A DNA stretch of 11,796 nucleotides from Pseudomonadota bacterium (GCA_023435265.1 JAEYRZ010000110.1:1-11796); one strand, 5' to 3'. Shown: positions 1-6,619, counted from the stretch's first letter. The notes: generated by a model from the sequence alone, not told the origin. Translations and numbers: made by a program.

Positions 1-391
1 GTGTCAGGTTCTTCAGGGTCAGGGCCCCGGTGTTCGGTCCGGCCAAGCCGGCTCTGGATACGTAGAAAAAGCGCATCGTCGCCCAGTCCCGTTCGAGAGT
101 AGCCCCGTTCCCCTCGATGATGATCCCGCTGGTTATGGGCGGCAGGGCGTTCGGGCCGAACCAGGTGTTGTGCGCCGCGACGAAGGTGTAGGTCACGGCG
201 GCCAGATTGATGGTGTCGGACTCCGGGGTGGCGTTGGCGGTGTTGATTGCGCCCACGAGTTCGGCCGGGGTGGCCGCGTCAATGACCGCGGCACGCAATG
301 GGGAAAGAGAAGCAGCCAGGAAAAAAACGAATCCTGCGGCCAGGATCCAACCGAGACGACAAGGACAGGCAGGGTGGTGGGCGTGGATCAT
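1..391 (-). CDS. Secreted protein, start of a probable right-handed beta-helix surface protein (partial, C-terminus outside window)
   Basis: The minus-strand frame from the ATG at 391 stays open to the window edge, giving 130 residues with no stop. Seen: a Shine-Dalgarno GGAGGG about 5 nt before the ATG; a short N-terminal region rich in His and Cys (MIHAHHPACPCRLGW); a hydrophobic core at about residues 15-29; and a likely signal-peptidase site near residues 34-36 (LRA-AV). The mature part opens with VIDAATPAELVGAINTAN, then a Thr/Asn-rich stretch, IIIEGNGATLERD and GALTLKNLT. This pattern of an element spanning an 'AI..AN' start, an 'I.I.GNGATL' turn and an 'L.LKNLT' rung is typical of the first coils of parallel beta-helix proteins (polymorphic outer-membrane/choice-of-anchor type). 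An exported or cell-surface location is inferred. Function is unknown: adhesin, autotransporter-like passenger or polysaccharide-binding protein are all possible. It is divergent from the PAS gene and has its own strong promoter. Confidence 0.75.
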   Translation of the reverse strand, partial: MIHAHHPACPCRLGWILAAGFVFFLAASLSPLRAAVIDAATPAELVGAINTANATPESDTINLAAVTYTFVAAHNTWFGPNALPPITSGIIIEGNGATLERDWATMRFFYVSRAGLAGPNTGALTLKNLT

Positions 392-708
392 GGCTTCCCT
401 CCGATTTCGAGTGTTTCGATTGATGTTGGAAGCAGGCGCCGAGAAGGTGGGAAGCGGCCCCGTGCCCACTTTGCTCGTGATCCTCAAGTCTTTGATAAGA
501 ATTAGTTATTTGGGGGAGGGTATATAGGATTCCGCACTTGTGTGTCAAGTTTGGATCGAGCACCATCCGGATGCATCGGACGTACTTCGTTCGCGTAAAA
601 TTCTGGACGTCCACCGCCTGAACCGGTACTATGCTTCCGGTGTACGCGGCGTTCGGAGGCCTGGAGCGCCTGCACGATTCAACCGCGCTTCCCGTATAAA
701 GGGGTTCT
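392..708. other. Divergent intergenic region with a long leader
   Basis: This 317-bp stretch separates the two divergent genes. Its left part (392 to about 514) would be the transcribed leader of the secreted-protein gene. It holds a possible hairpin at about 450-473 (arms GTGGG and CCCAC) and ends in a good Shine-Dalgarno. The right part (549-708) has weak candidates for a plus-strand promoter, the best being TGGACG at 604-609 and TACTAT at 627-632 with a 17-bp spacer (4/6 matches each). I see no convincing gene, tRNA or attachment site. Open frames crossing it have no supporting start signal and overlap the real genes in other frames. Confidence 0.5.
521..548 (-). promoter_or_regulatory. 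Sigma-70-type promoter for the secreted beta-helix gene
   Basis: On the minus strand a perfect -35 box TTGACA (548-543) is followed after 16 bp by TATATA (526-521), a 5/6 match to the -10 consensus. Transcription would start near 514 and give a leader of about 120 nt before the ATG at 391. The flanking sequence is A/T-rich compared with the surrounding DNA, as expected for a real promoter. The assignment is by consensus only. Confidence 0.6.
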
Positions 709-1575
709 ATGCCGGTGTTGGCCTGGATCATCGCTTTAGCCGCCTGCCTGGCCTTGGGTTGGGCATTGTTCCGGATGCGTGCGCAGCGAAACGTGTTGCG
801 CGGCCTGCAAGCCGCCCTCAAAGAATACGCCGCGCGCGTTCACGATCTTCAGGAGGCTTCGGTCGACCGCGAACAGCGTCACGCCGCCAGCGAAGACCGC
901 CTGCGGGGGTACCTCCAACTGCTCGATACGCTGATCAACACGATCCCCAATCCCATCTATTTCAAAGGCCCGGACGGCATTTTCCAGGGCTGCAACCGGG
1001 TTTTCGCACGCGAAATACTGGGGTTGACCCGCGACAACATCATCGGCCGCCGCCCCCAGGCGCTGCCCGAACAGATTCCTCCCGAACTGGCGGCCGTTTA
1101 CCAGCGTCAGGAGGGTATCATGTTCGACAAGGGGATTTTTCACACCTTCGAAGCGGAAGTGCGCTGCGCCGACGGCCGGCGGCGCGAATTCCTGTTCAGC
1201 CTGGCTCCGGTTCCCGATGCCTCCGGCCGGATCACCGGCTGTGTTGCCGTGCTCGCCGATCTGACGGACAAAAACCGTGCGGCGCAGGACCGTATGCAGA
1301 GAGAGAAGCTGCAGGGGGTGTTGGAAACCGCCGGCGCGGTCTGTCATGAGTTCAATCAGCCGCTGCAGGCACTCTCGGGTTACACGGAAATCCTGGGAGC
1401 CAAGATGGCCCCGGACGACCCGGTACGGCCGTACCTGATCCGAATCGGCGAACAGATCGACCGCATGCGCGATATCACCGATCGGCTTCACGGGGTCACG
1501 CGCTATGAAACGATGGATTACGCCGACAGGAGCAAGATCATCGATATCCGCAAGGCCAGCGGGAAAGAGTCTTGA
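709..1575 (+). CDS. Membrane-anchored PAS protein with a histidine-kinase phosphoacceptor (H-box) domain but no ATPase domain
   Basis: The product has 288 residues. The ATG at 709 follows AAAGGGG by about 5 nt. Seen in order: one N-terminal membrane helix (about 3-22); a likely coiled coil (28-66); a PAS domain (about 68-187) with NTIPNPIYFKGPDGIFQGCN at its start and an 'F.F.LAPV.D..G...G.VAVL.DLT' end; and a DHp-like helical pair (about 198-268) with the H-box CHEFNQPLQALSGYTEIL, His213 being the expected phosphorylated residue. It ends with TRYETMDYADRSKIIDIRKA. Histidine kinases of this type would carry an ATPase (HATPase_c) domain after the H-box; here the gene stops about 20 residues after DHp, and 1576-1668 holds no remnant. 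I recall similar 'H-box then TRYET...IIDI.KAS' ends in deltaproteobacterial proteins, so this may be a natural short form. It could be phosphorylated by, or dimerise with, a complete kinase elsewhere. The N-terminus lacks a sizeable periplasmic loop, so the PAS domain is cytoplasmic (inference). Confidence 0.85.
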   Translation: MPVLAWIIALAACLALGWALFRMRAQRNVLRGLQAALKEYAARVHDLQEASVDREQRHAASEDRLRGYLQLLDTLINTIPNPIYFKGPDGIFQGCNRVFAREILGLTRDNIIGRRPQALPEQIPPELAAVYQRQEGIMFDKGIFHTFEAEVRCADGRRREFLFSLAPVPDASGRITGCVAVLADLTDKNRAAQDRMQREKLQGVLETAGAVCHEFNQPLQALSGYTEILGAKMAPDDPVRPYLIRIGEQIDRMRDITDRLHGVTRYETMDYADRSKIIDIRKASGKES

Positions 1576-1608
1576 CGCATAGAATCATCTGCGCCGGCGT
1601 GCATGCAG

Positions 1609-1660
1609 GCAGTTCGGAGCCCCTGCCCGGGCGGGATCCCTGCGGGCAACCGGACTCTGC
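1609..1660. terminator. GC-rich palindrome between convergent genes, possible bidirectional terminator
   Basis: Between the stop of the PAS gene (1575) and the stop of kbl (1669) lies a nested palindrome. TGCCCG (1624-1629) pairs with CGGGCA (1643-1648) around the self-complementary GGGATCCC, and the outer flanks GCAGTTCGG and CCGGACTCTGC are partly complementary. It could stop transcription from both sides, but neither strand has the U-tract of a classical intrinsic terminator. Confidence 0.35.
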
Positions 1661-1668
1661 GGATCGAA

Positions 1669-2847
1669 TTATAGCTCTTTTTGGATTCGGGCAAAGCAAT
1701 CCAGTGCGAAATCGAGGTCCTCGCGGGTATGCAGGGCGCTGAGCTGCACTCGGATGCGGGCCTGACCCATCGGGACCACCGGGTAGAAAAAGCCGACCAC
1801 ATAAACGCCTTTCCGAAGCATGGCGGCAGCCGTCTTCTGGGCCCGTACGGCGTCTCCCAGCATGATGGGGACGATGGGATGTTCGCCCGGTTTGATGCTG
1901 AAACCCAGTTCGCCGATCCCGCGGCGGAAGTAATGCGTATTGTCGGCCAGGCGGTCGCGCAGGGCGGTGGACGCGCTGAGCAGCTCGATGGCTTTGAGCG
2001 TTGCGGCGGCGATCATGGGGGCCAGCGTATTGGAGAAAAGATAAGGACGCGAGCGCTGGCGCAGCAATTCGATGATCTCGCGCCTGCCGCTGGTGTACCC
2101 GCCGCTGGCGCCGCCCAGGGCCTTGCCGAAAGTGCCGGTCAGAATGTCCACCCGCTGCATGACCGCGCAGTATTCATGCGTTCCACGGCCGCGCGGCCCC
2201 ATGAAGCCGGTGGCGTGCGAGTCGTCCACCATCACCAGCGCGTCATACTTCTCGGCCAGGTCGCAGATGGCGGCAAGCGGCGCCACATCGCCGTCCATTG
2301 AGAATACGCCGTCCGTGGCGATCAGCCGGAAGCGGCAATCCGCCGCATCCCTTAGCCGCGCTTCCAGATCGGCCATGTCGGCATGCTGATAGCGCATGCG
2401 CCGGGCCTTGCACAGCCGGATACCGTCGATGATACTGGCGTGATTGAGCGCGTCGCTGATGACGGCATCCTCCTCCTGCAGCAGGGTTTCAAAAAGGCCG
2501 CCGTTGGCATCGAAGCAGGATGAATAAAGAATCGTGTCCTCGGTGCCAAGGAACTGGCTGACCGCGGCTTCCAGGTTTTTGTGCAAGGCCTGGGTGCCGC
2601 AGATAAAGCGCACCGAGGAGAGCCCGAAACCCCATGCCCCCGCGGCCTGGCGCGCCGCTTCGACCACTTCGGGATGGCTGGACAGCCCCAGATAGTTGTT
2701 GGCGCACATGTTCAGCACCTCGCGGCCGTCGTTGAGCCGGATGCGGGCGCTCTGCGGGGAAGCGATGATGCGTTCTTCCTTGTATAGGCCGCTGTCCCGG
2801 ATGTGGTTCAGCTCGTTCTCAAGATGAGATTTATACTTTGCGTACAT
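1669..2847 (-). CDS. kbl: 2-amino-3-ketobutyrate coenzyme A ligase (glycine C-acetyltransferase)
   Basis: PLP enzyme that splits 2-amino-3-ketobutyrate with CoA into glycine and acetyl-CoA, the second step of threonine breakdown after Tdh. The 392-residue length fits the family (close to 400). Seen: the alpha-oxoamine synthase core with LYKEERIIASPQ near the N-terminus, NMCANNYLGLSSHPEV (46-61), SDALNHASIIDG (131-142), VDDSHATGFMG (207-217) and the PLP-lysine motif TGTFGKALGGASGGYT with Lys242. The ATG at 2847 is chosen because GGGGAGG lies 4-5 nt before it and the family starts just before 'Y..L..EL..IR..GLYK'. An in-frame ATG at 2904 would add 19 unrelated residues and lacks such a site. 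Its partner tdh lies upstream on the same strand, separated by 231 bp containing a repeat; the order tdh-kbl is the reverse of E. coli kbl-tdh. Related enzymes (BioF, HemA, SPT) share the fold, but the neighbouring tdh makes Kbl by far the best call. Confidence 0.95.
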   Translation of the reverse strand: MYAKYKSHLENELNHIRDSGLYKEERIIASPQSARIRLNDGREVLNMCANNYLGLSSHPEVVEAARQAAGAWGFGLSSVRFICGTQALHKNLEAAVSQFLGTEDTILYSSCFDANGGLFETLLQEEDAVISDALNHASIIDGIRLCKARRMRYQHADMADLEARLRDAADCRFRLIATDGVFSMDGDVAPLAAICDLAEKYDALVMVDDSHATGFMGPRGRGTHEYCAVMQRVDILTGTFGKALGGASGGYTSGRREIIELLRQRSRPYLFSNTLAPMIAAATLKAIELLSASTALRDRLADNTHYFRRGIGELGFSIKPGEHPIVPIMLGDAVRAQKTAAAMLRKGVYVVGFFYPVVPMGQARIRVQLSALHTREDLDFALDCFARIQKEL

Positions 2848-2973
2848 TTTCGCCTCCCCTGACAAGACCGTGAAGTCGATCCCTCCAGGCGCATTCCATG
2901 ACAAATGGACAGCCGGTCTGCACTCTGCATAATCTGCCTCCGGTCATGCTTGATGGAATCGGAAAAGTGTTAT

Positions 2974-3056
2974 TGAACCACAGGGAGCACGAGGTTACAG
3001 AGGAATGAAGCTGCTATTTAATCGGTTTCTCTGTGCTCTCTGTGTCCTCTGTGGTC
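2974..3056. repeat. Imperfect inverted repeat with CCACAGAGG-type 9-bp tandem units
   Basis: The left arm, about 2974-3004 (contains ACCACAGGGAGCACGAGG), is imperfectly complementary to the right arm, about 3026-3056, leaving a loop of about 20 nt. The right arm has three tandem 9-bp units on the plus strand: TCTCTGTGC (3028-3036), TCTCTGTGT (3037-3045) and CCTCTGTGG (3046-3054). Read on the minus strand it is ACCACAGAGGACACAGAG and so on. I recall this motif as a dispersed intergenic repeat in many bacterial genomes, where it is often mis-annotated as small proteins rich in 'TEDTESTEK' or 'HRGHRE'. It lies between tdh and kbl and could fold into a long hairpin in their shared transcript. Its mobility and origin are unknown. 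Confidence 0.6.
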
Positions 3057-3059
3057 ATT

Positions 3060-3078
3060 CGGCCTTTTTTTGAGGCCG
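3060..3078. other. Short perfect hairpin abutting the tdh stop codon
   Basis: CGGCCT (3060-3065) and AGGCCG (3073-3078) form a 6-bp stem with a 7-nt loop immediately after the tdh stop. On the tdh transcript the loop is A-rich and no U-tract follows, so it is not a classical terminator. It may protect the 3' end of the tdh message or be chance. Confidence 0.3.
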
Positions 3079-4122
3079 TCATGCTTTGTTCCAGTTTAAA
3101 ATGACTTTCCCGGAATGTCCGCTGCGCATCACGTCGAAGCCTTTTTCGAACTCGGTATAGTGGAAGCGGTGGGTGATGATCGGTGAAATGTCCAACCCGG
3201 ACTGCAGCATGACCGTCATTTTGTACCAGGTCTCGTACATCTCGCGACCGTAGATGCCCTTGATGGTCAGGCCGTTGAACACCACCGTGTCCCAGTCGAT
3301 TGCCGTATCGCGGGGCAGAATGCCGAGCAGGGCGATTTTCCCGCCGTGGCACATGTTGGCGAGCAGCTCCTGCAGCGCTTTCGGGTTACCGGACATCTCC
3401 AGGCCGATGTCGAACCCCTCTTTCATGCCCAGCTGCTGCTGAGCTTCCGCAATGCGCTGACTGTTTACGTCGAGGGTCAGCGTGGCGCCCAGTTTCCGGG
3501 CCAGTTCCAGGCGGTAGGGCACGATATCGGTCACCACCACATGGCGCGCGCCCGCATGCCGCACGATGGCCGCGGCCATACAGCCGATCGGCCCGGCGCC
3601 GGTGATCAGCACATCCTCGCCCAGGCAATCGAACGACAGGGCGGTATGGGTGGCATTGCCCAGCGGGTCGAAACAGCTGAGCACATCGGTGGGAATCGCC
3701 GGATCGCAGTGCCAGACATTGGTCACCGGGATACTCAGGTACTCGGCAAAGCAGCCGGGCCGGTTGACGCCGACACCGCTGGTTTTGTTACACAGATGGC
3801 GCCGCCCGGCCAGGCAGTTGCGGCAGCGGCCGCAAACCAGGTGGCCCTCGCCCGAAACCAGGTCGCCCGGGTTGAAGTCGTGGACATTGCTGCCCACCGC
3901 GGCCACGCGGCCGACAAACTCATGCCCCACCACCATGGGCACGGGGATGGTTTTGCGGGCCCAGTCGTCCCAGTTGTAGATGTGCACGTCGGTGCCGCAG
4001 ATGGCCGTCTTCTCGATTTTGATCAGCACATCGTTGATGCCGTAGTCCGGGACGGGAACCCGTTCCAGCCACAATCCGGTCTGGGATCGGGTTTTGACCA
4101 GGGCGTTCATCATTTCGGCCAT
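3079..4122 (-). CDS. tdh: L-threonine 3-dehydrogenase
   Basis: Zinc- and NAD-dependent medium-chain dehydrogenase that oxidises L-threonine to 2-amino-3-ketobutyrate, which Kbl then cleaves. It has 347 residues; E. coli Tdh has 341. Seen: AICGTDVHIYNWDDWA (40-55), the Tdh signature with catalytic-zinc Cys42; GHEFVG with His67 and Glu68; the structural zinc cysteines 97, 100, 103 and 111; the nucleotide-binding GAGPIG (175-180) with an acidic residue (Asp199) at the end of the next strand; and YGREMYETWYKM (291-302), typical of Tdh rather than other alcohol dehydrogenases. The ATG at 4122 follows AGGAG by 6 nt; the in-frame ATG at 4182 would add 20 residues without family support. It lies 88 bp after nadB on the same strand. 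A weak promoter candidate (TTGCGG 4182-4177, TAAACT 4159-4154, 17-bp spacer) sits in that gap, so it may be read both from nadB and on its own. Confidence 0.95.
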   Translation of the reverse strand: MAEMMNALVKTRSQTGLWLERVPVPDYGINDVLIKIEKTAICGTDVHIYNWDDWARKTIPVPMVVGHEFVGRVAAVGSNVHDFNPGDLVSGEGHLVCGRCRNCLAGRRHLCNKTSGVGVNRPGCFAEYLSIPVTNVWHCDPAIPTDVLSCFDPLGNATHTALSFDCLGEDVLITGAGPIGCMAAAIVRHAGARHVVVTDIVPYRLELARKLGATLTLDVNSQRIAEAQQQLGMKEGFDIGLEMSGNPKALQELLANMCHGGKIALLGILPRDTAIDWDTVVFNGLTIKGIYGREMYETWYKMTVMLQSGLDISPIITHRFHYTEFEKGFDVMRSGHSGKVILNWNKA

Positions 4123-4210
4123 AGGGTCTCCTTCGGGTGGTCGGTCGGAAATCAGTTTACCACGAACGACTTCCGGCCGCAAATTTTCTCAAGAAATTAG
4201 GAGGTTGAGC

Positions 4211-5854
4211 TTATCCGACGAATGGCCGTCTGAGAATGGTGTCCTTTTGCCAGCGGCTGTCATCGCGCAGGGGGTATTGCAGTGTGTAGTGCAGTCCCCG
4301 GCTCTCCTTGCGGTGGCGGGCGCATTTGATGATCAGGTCTGCCACTTCGGCGATATTGCGCAGTTCGATCAGATCGGGGGCCACTTTGAAATTCCAGTAG
4401 TAGTCGTGGATTTCGTTGCGGATGATCTCGATGCGCCGCTGAGCGCGTTCCAGGCGCTTGTCCGAGCGCACGATGCCCACGTAGTTCCACATCAGGCGCC
4501 GGATTTCGTCCCAGTTATGGGTCACCATGATCATTTCGTCGCTGTCACTGGTGCCGGTGTCGTCCCAGGCCGGCGGATCGGGCATTTCGCGCGAACGCTC
4601 CGCGGCTTTTTCACGCACCGCCGCCTGCACCGCCGCATGGGCGTAGACCAGCGCTTCGAGCAGCGAATTGCTGGCCAGCCGGTTGGCGCCGTGCAGGCCG
4701 GTACAGGCCGTTTCACCCACGGCATACAGGTTGCGGATGTCGGTGCGGCCGTGCAGGTCGGTCACCACGCCGCCGCACAGGTAATGCGCCGCCGGCACCA
4801 CCGGGATGGGTTCGCGGGTCATGTCGAGCCCGTATTGCAGACATTTGGCATAGATGTTGGGAAACCGCCGACGGATAAAATCGGCTTCTTTATGCGAAAT
4901 GTCCAAAAAGACCGATTCGGCGCCGCTCTTCTTGAGCTCGGTATCGATCGCGCGGGCCACGACATCCCGGCAGGCCAGGTCTTTTTGCGGGTCGTAATCG
5001 CCCATGAACGGACGCCCACCCGCATCGATCAGAATGCCCCCCTCGCCGCGCACCGCTTCGGAAATCAGAAAATTTTTGGCTGCCGGATGAAAGAGACAGG
5101 TCGGATGGAACTGGACGAATTCCATGTTGGCCACTGTGGCGCCCGCCCGGTACGCCATGGCGATGCCGTCGCCGGTGGCGATGTCCGGGTTGCTGGTGTA
5201 AAGATAGACTTTTCCCGATCCGCCGGTGGCCAGCAACGTGATCTGCGCGGCAAAAGTCTTGACCTTGCGGCTTTGGCGCTCCAGGACGTAGGCGCCGCAA
5301 CACGATGCGTCATGGCTCGTGGTCACCAGGCCCCGCTTCAAACGCAGGGACTGGATGATCAGATCGATGGCGATGTGGTTTTCATAGAGGGTGATGCGCG
5401 GGTGGCGGCGCACCTGCTCGACCAGGACGCGCTCGACTTCCTGCCCCGTCATATCCAGGGCGTGCACGATTCGGTTCCGGGAGTGCCCGCCTTCGCGGCC
5501 CAGATCGAGCTCGGCGGCCGCAGTGCCCTCACCTGAAGCGCACTGACGGTTGAAGCGCACTCCCAGTTCGAGCAATTCGCGGATACGCTCGGGACCGGCT
5601 TTGACTACCATTTCCACGACGTCGGGATGGCACAGGCCGTCGCCGGCGGCCAGGGTGTCCTCGATGTGCAGGTCGAAGCTGTCGCGGGAGCCGAAGACCG
5701 ATGCAATACCGCCCTGTGCCAGATTGGTGTTGCTGTCCATGGCCTCTTTCTTGGTGATCAGCGCCACCGTGCCGGCTTGCGCCGCTTTGAGCGCAAACAT
5801 CAGTCCGGCCACGCCGCTGCCGATCACCAAAAAATCGGTTCTCAGGTCCGACAT
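4211..5854 (-). CDS. nadB: L-aspartate oxidase
   Basis: FAD enzyme that oxidises L-aspartate to iminoaspartate, the first step of de novo NAD synthesis; quinolinate synthase NadA uses the product. It has 547 residues, in line with the usual 530-540. Seen: the FAD-binding GSGVAGLMFA (12-21); TNLAQGGIASVF (43-54); EGGHSRNRIVHALDMTG (121-137), distinctive of NadB against succinate dehydrogenase or fumarate reductase flavoproteins; EFVQFHPT (245-252); ACRDVVARAID with the expected catalytic Arg296; AAHYLCGGV with His357; and YAVGETACTGLHGANRLASN (377-396). The C-terminal helical domain (about 440-530) is complete. The ATG at 5854 has GAAAGGG about 5 nt upstream and the N-terminus begins directly with the Rossmann strand, so the start is secure. 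It lies 20 bp after the SH3-domain gene, probably co-transcribed. nadA and nadC are not in this window. Confidence 0.97.
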   Translation of the reverse strand: MSDLRTDFLVIGSGVAGLMFALKAAQAGTVALITKKEAMDSNTNLAQGGIASVFGSRDSFDLHIEDTLAAGDGLCHPDVVEMVVKAGPERIRELLELGVRFNRQCASGEGTAAAELDLGREGGHSRNRIVHALDMTGQEVERVLVEQVRRHPRITLYENHIAIDLIIQSLRLKRGLVTTSHDASCCGAYVLERQSRKVKTFAAQITLLATGGSGKVYLYTSNPDIATGDGIAMAYRAGATVANMEFVQFHPTCLFHPAAKNFLISEAVRGEGGILIDAGGRPFMGDYDPQKDLACRDVVARAIDTELKKSGAESVFLDISHKEADFIRRRFPNIYAKCLQYGLDMTREPIPVVPAAHYLCGGVVTDLHGRTDIRNLYAVGETACTGLHGANRLASNSLLEALVYAHAAVQAAVREKAAERSREMPDPPAWDDTGTSDSDEMIMVTHNWDEIRRLMWNYVGIVRSDKRLERAQRRIEIIRNEIHDYYWNFKVAPDLIELRNIAEVADLIIKCARHRKESRGLHYTLQYPLRDDSRWQKDTILRRPFVG

Positions 5855-5874
5855 AAAACCCTTTCGGAAATCCG

Positions 5875-6534
5875 TTACAGCAGGCCGGGTTTGCGCTTCG
5901 GCCGCTTGAAAATGAGCCCCATCAGGATGCCCAGGAACAGAATACCGCCGCCGTACAGCATGCCATCGTAGAATTCTCTGTGCGACAGCCGGTTCACTTC
6001 GCTTTCGAATGTTTCGGCCTTGGTGCGTGTCTCGCCGAGGTCTTTGACAACCTGGTCGTATTTTTCTTTCAGAGAGATATATTCTCCCGATCCCTGCCGC
6101 AGCGCCTCGTGCTCGGAGGTCAGCCCGGAGAGTTCGGTCTCAGTCTTGGAAAGGGTTTCCTTGAGCTGCTTGTTTTCGGCGGACAGTTCGCTCGCCTTGG
6201 CCTGCAGCTCTTCGCTTTTGGCCTGCACCGCGGCATGCCGTTGCTGAAGCCGCTCCAGCACCACGCTGGTGGGCAGCTGGTCTGTCAGGTAGCGCGTCAG
6301 CACGTACCCCTGCTTGCCATTGTACGCGACTTCGCTCCACTCATCGCCGGCATTGACGATCGTGACCTGTTCGCCGCCCGGGATCAAGGCCAGGATTTTG
6401 CGGTCGATACCGGGTCCGACGCGCAGCAACAGTTCGAATTTGTCGGCAACGTATTTGCTTTCCGCGGCGGCCGTTGCGGCCAGGGTTGCCGTTAGCAGAA
6501 TGAAGCTGAGAAACGTTTTGATCGGCGAATGCAT
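5875..6534 (-). CDS. YgiM-like SH3b/coiled-coil protein with a C-terminal membrane anchor (TIGR04211 type)
   Basis: The product has 219 residues. Seen in order: a signal peptide (1 to about 24, cleavage after TAAA); a bacterial SH3 domain (about 26-86; ADKFELLLRVGPG, IPGGEQVTIV, WSEVAYNGKQGYVLTRYL); a long coiled coil (about 91-185, heptads rich in Leu, Glu and Lys); one membrane helix (about 190-209, GMLYGGGILFLGILMGLIF); and a basic tail (KRPKRKPGLL). With a cleaved signal peptide, the SH3 domain and coiled coil should face the periplasm and the tail the cytoplasm. This layout matches the 'SH3 and anchor' family that includes E. coli YgiM. SH3b domains often bind cell-wall peptides, but the role here is not established. 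ATG at 6534 follows AAGGGGAG by 6-7 nt. It is the first gene of an apparent operon with nadB. Confidence 0.88.
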   Translation of the reverse strand: MHSPIKTFLSFILLTATLAATAAAESKYVADKFELLLRVGPGIDRKILALIPGGEQVTIVNAGDEWSEVAYNGKQGYVLTRYLTDQLPTSVVLERLQQRHAAVQAKSEELQAKASELSAENKQLKETLSKTETELSGLTSEHEALRQGSGEYISLKEKYDQVVKDLGETRTKAETFESEVNRLSHREFYDGMLYGGGILFLGILMGLIFKRPKRKPGLL

Positions 6535-6589
6535 AAGAAGCTCCCCTTGGATCTGAGTTTTAATGGCGCGCGGATGAAGAATGCGGCGT

Positions 6590-6619
6590 ATTCTTTGTTG
6601 AAAAGGCGCCGCCTGTCAA
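6590..6619 (-). promoter_or_regulatory. Putative promoter for the SH3 gene-nadB operon
   Basis: On the minus strand a perfect TTGACA (6619-6614) is followed after 18 bp by AAGAAT (6595-6590), a 4/6 match to the -10 box. It would give a leader of about 50 nt before the ATG at 6534. It lies in the 149-bp region divergent to the DUF1178 gene. The spacing and -10 box are less than ideal, so this is tentative. Plus-strand candidates for the DUF1178 gene in the same region are weaker (TTTAAA then TAATTA with a 17-bp spacer, about 6627-6655). Confidence 0.4.

Noticed and set aside
279..821. Minus-strand open frame of 180 codons covering the left intergenic region
   Set aside because: It overlaps the secreted-protein gene in another frame, crosses the best promoter and the PAS gene start, and its composition (Arg, Ser, Pro-rich) resembles out-of-frame GC-rich DNA. 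The frame starting at 391 has a ribosome-binding site and a signal peptide.
540..1349. Plus-strand open frame of 269 codons overlapping the PAS gene
   Set aside because: It is Arg- and Pro-rich low-complexity translation of the PAS gene in another frame; the frame at 709-1575 shows real PAS and H-box motifs.
1576..1668. Remnant of a lost ATPase domain after the PAS/H-box gene
   Set aside because: The 93 bp contain only a GC-rich palindrome and the kbl end; no frame shows the N, G1 or G2 boxes of HATPase.
3028..3054. Tandem 9-bp units as a possible CRISPR array
   Set aside because: The units are directly adjacent without spacers and far too short, and no cas gene is nearby.
3014..3352. Possible small protein ending in MTTEDTESTEKPIK
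   Set aside because: The tail is translation of the 9-bp tandem repeat and the rest is antisense-frame tdh; this is the known false-protein pattern of the repeat.
4094..5536. Long plus-strand open frame of 480 codons opposite nadB
   Set aside because: It is rich in His, Asp, Val and Gly as expected for the antisense of a GC-rich gene, shows no domain, and nadB on the other strand is unambiguous.
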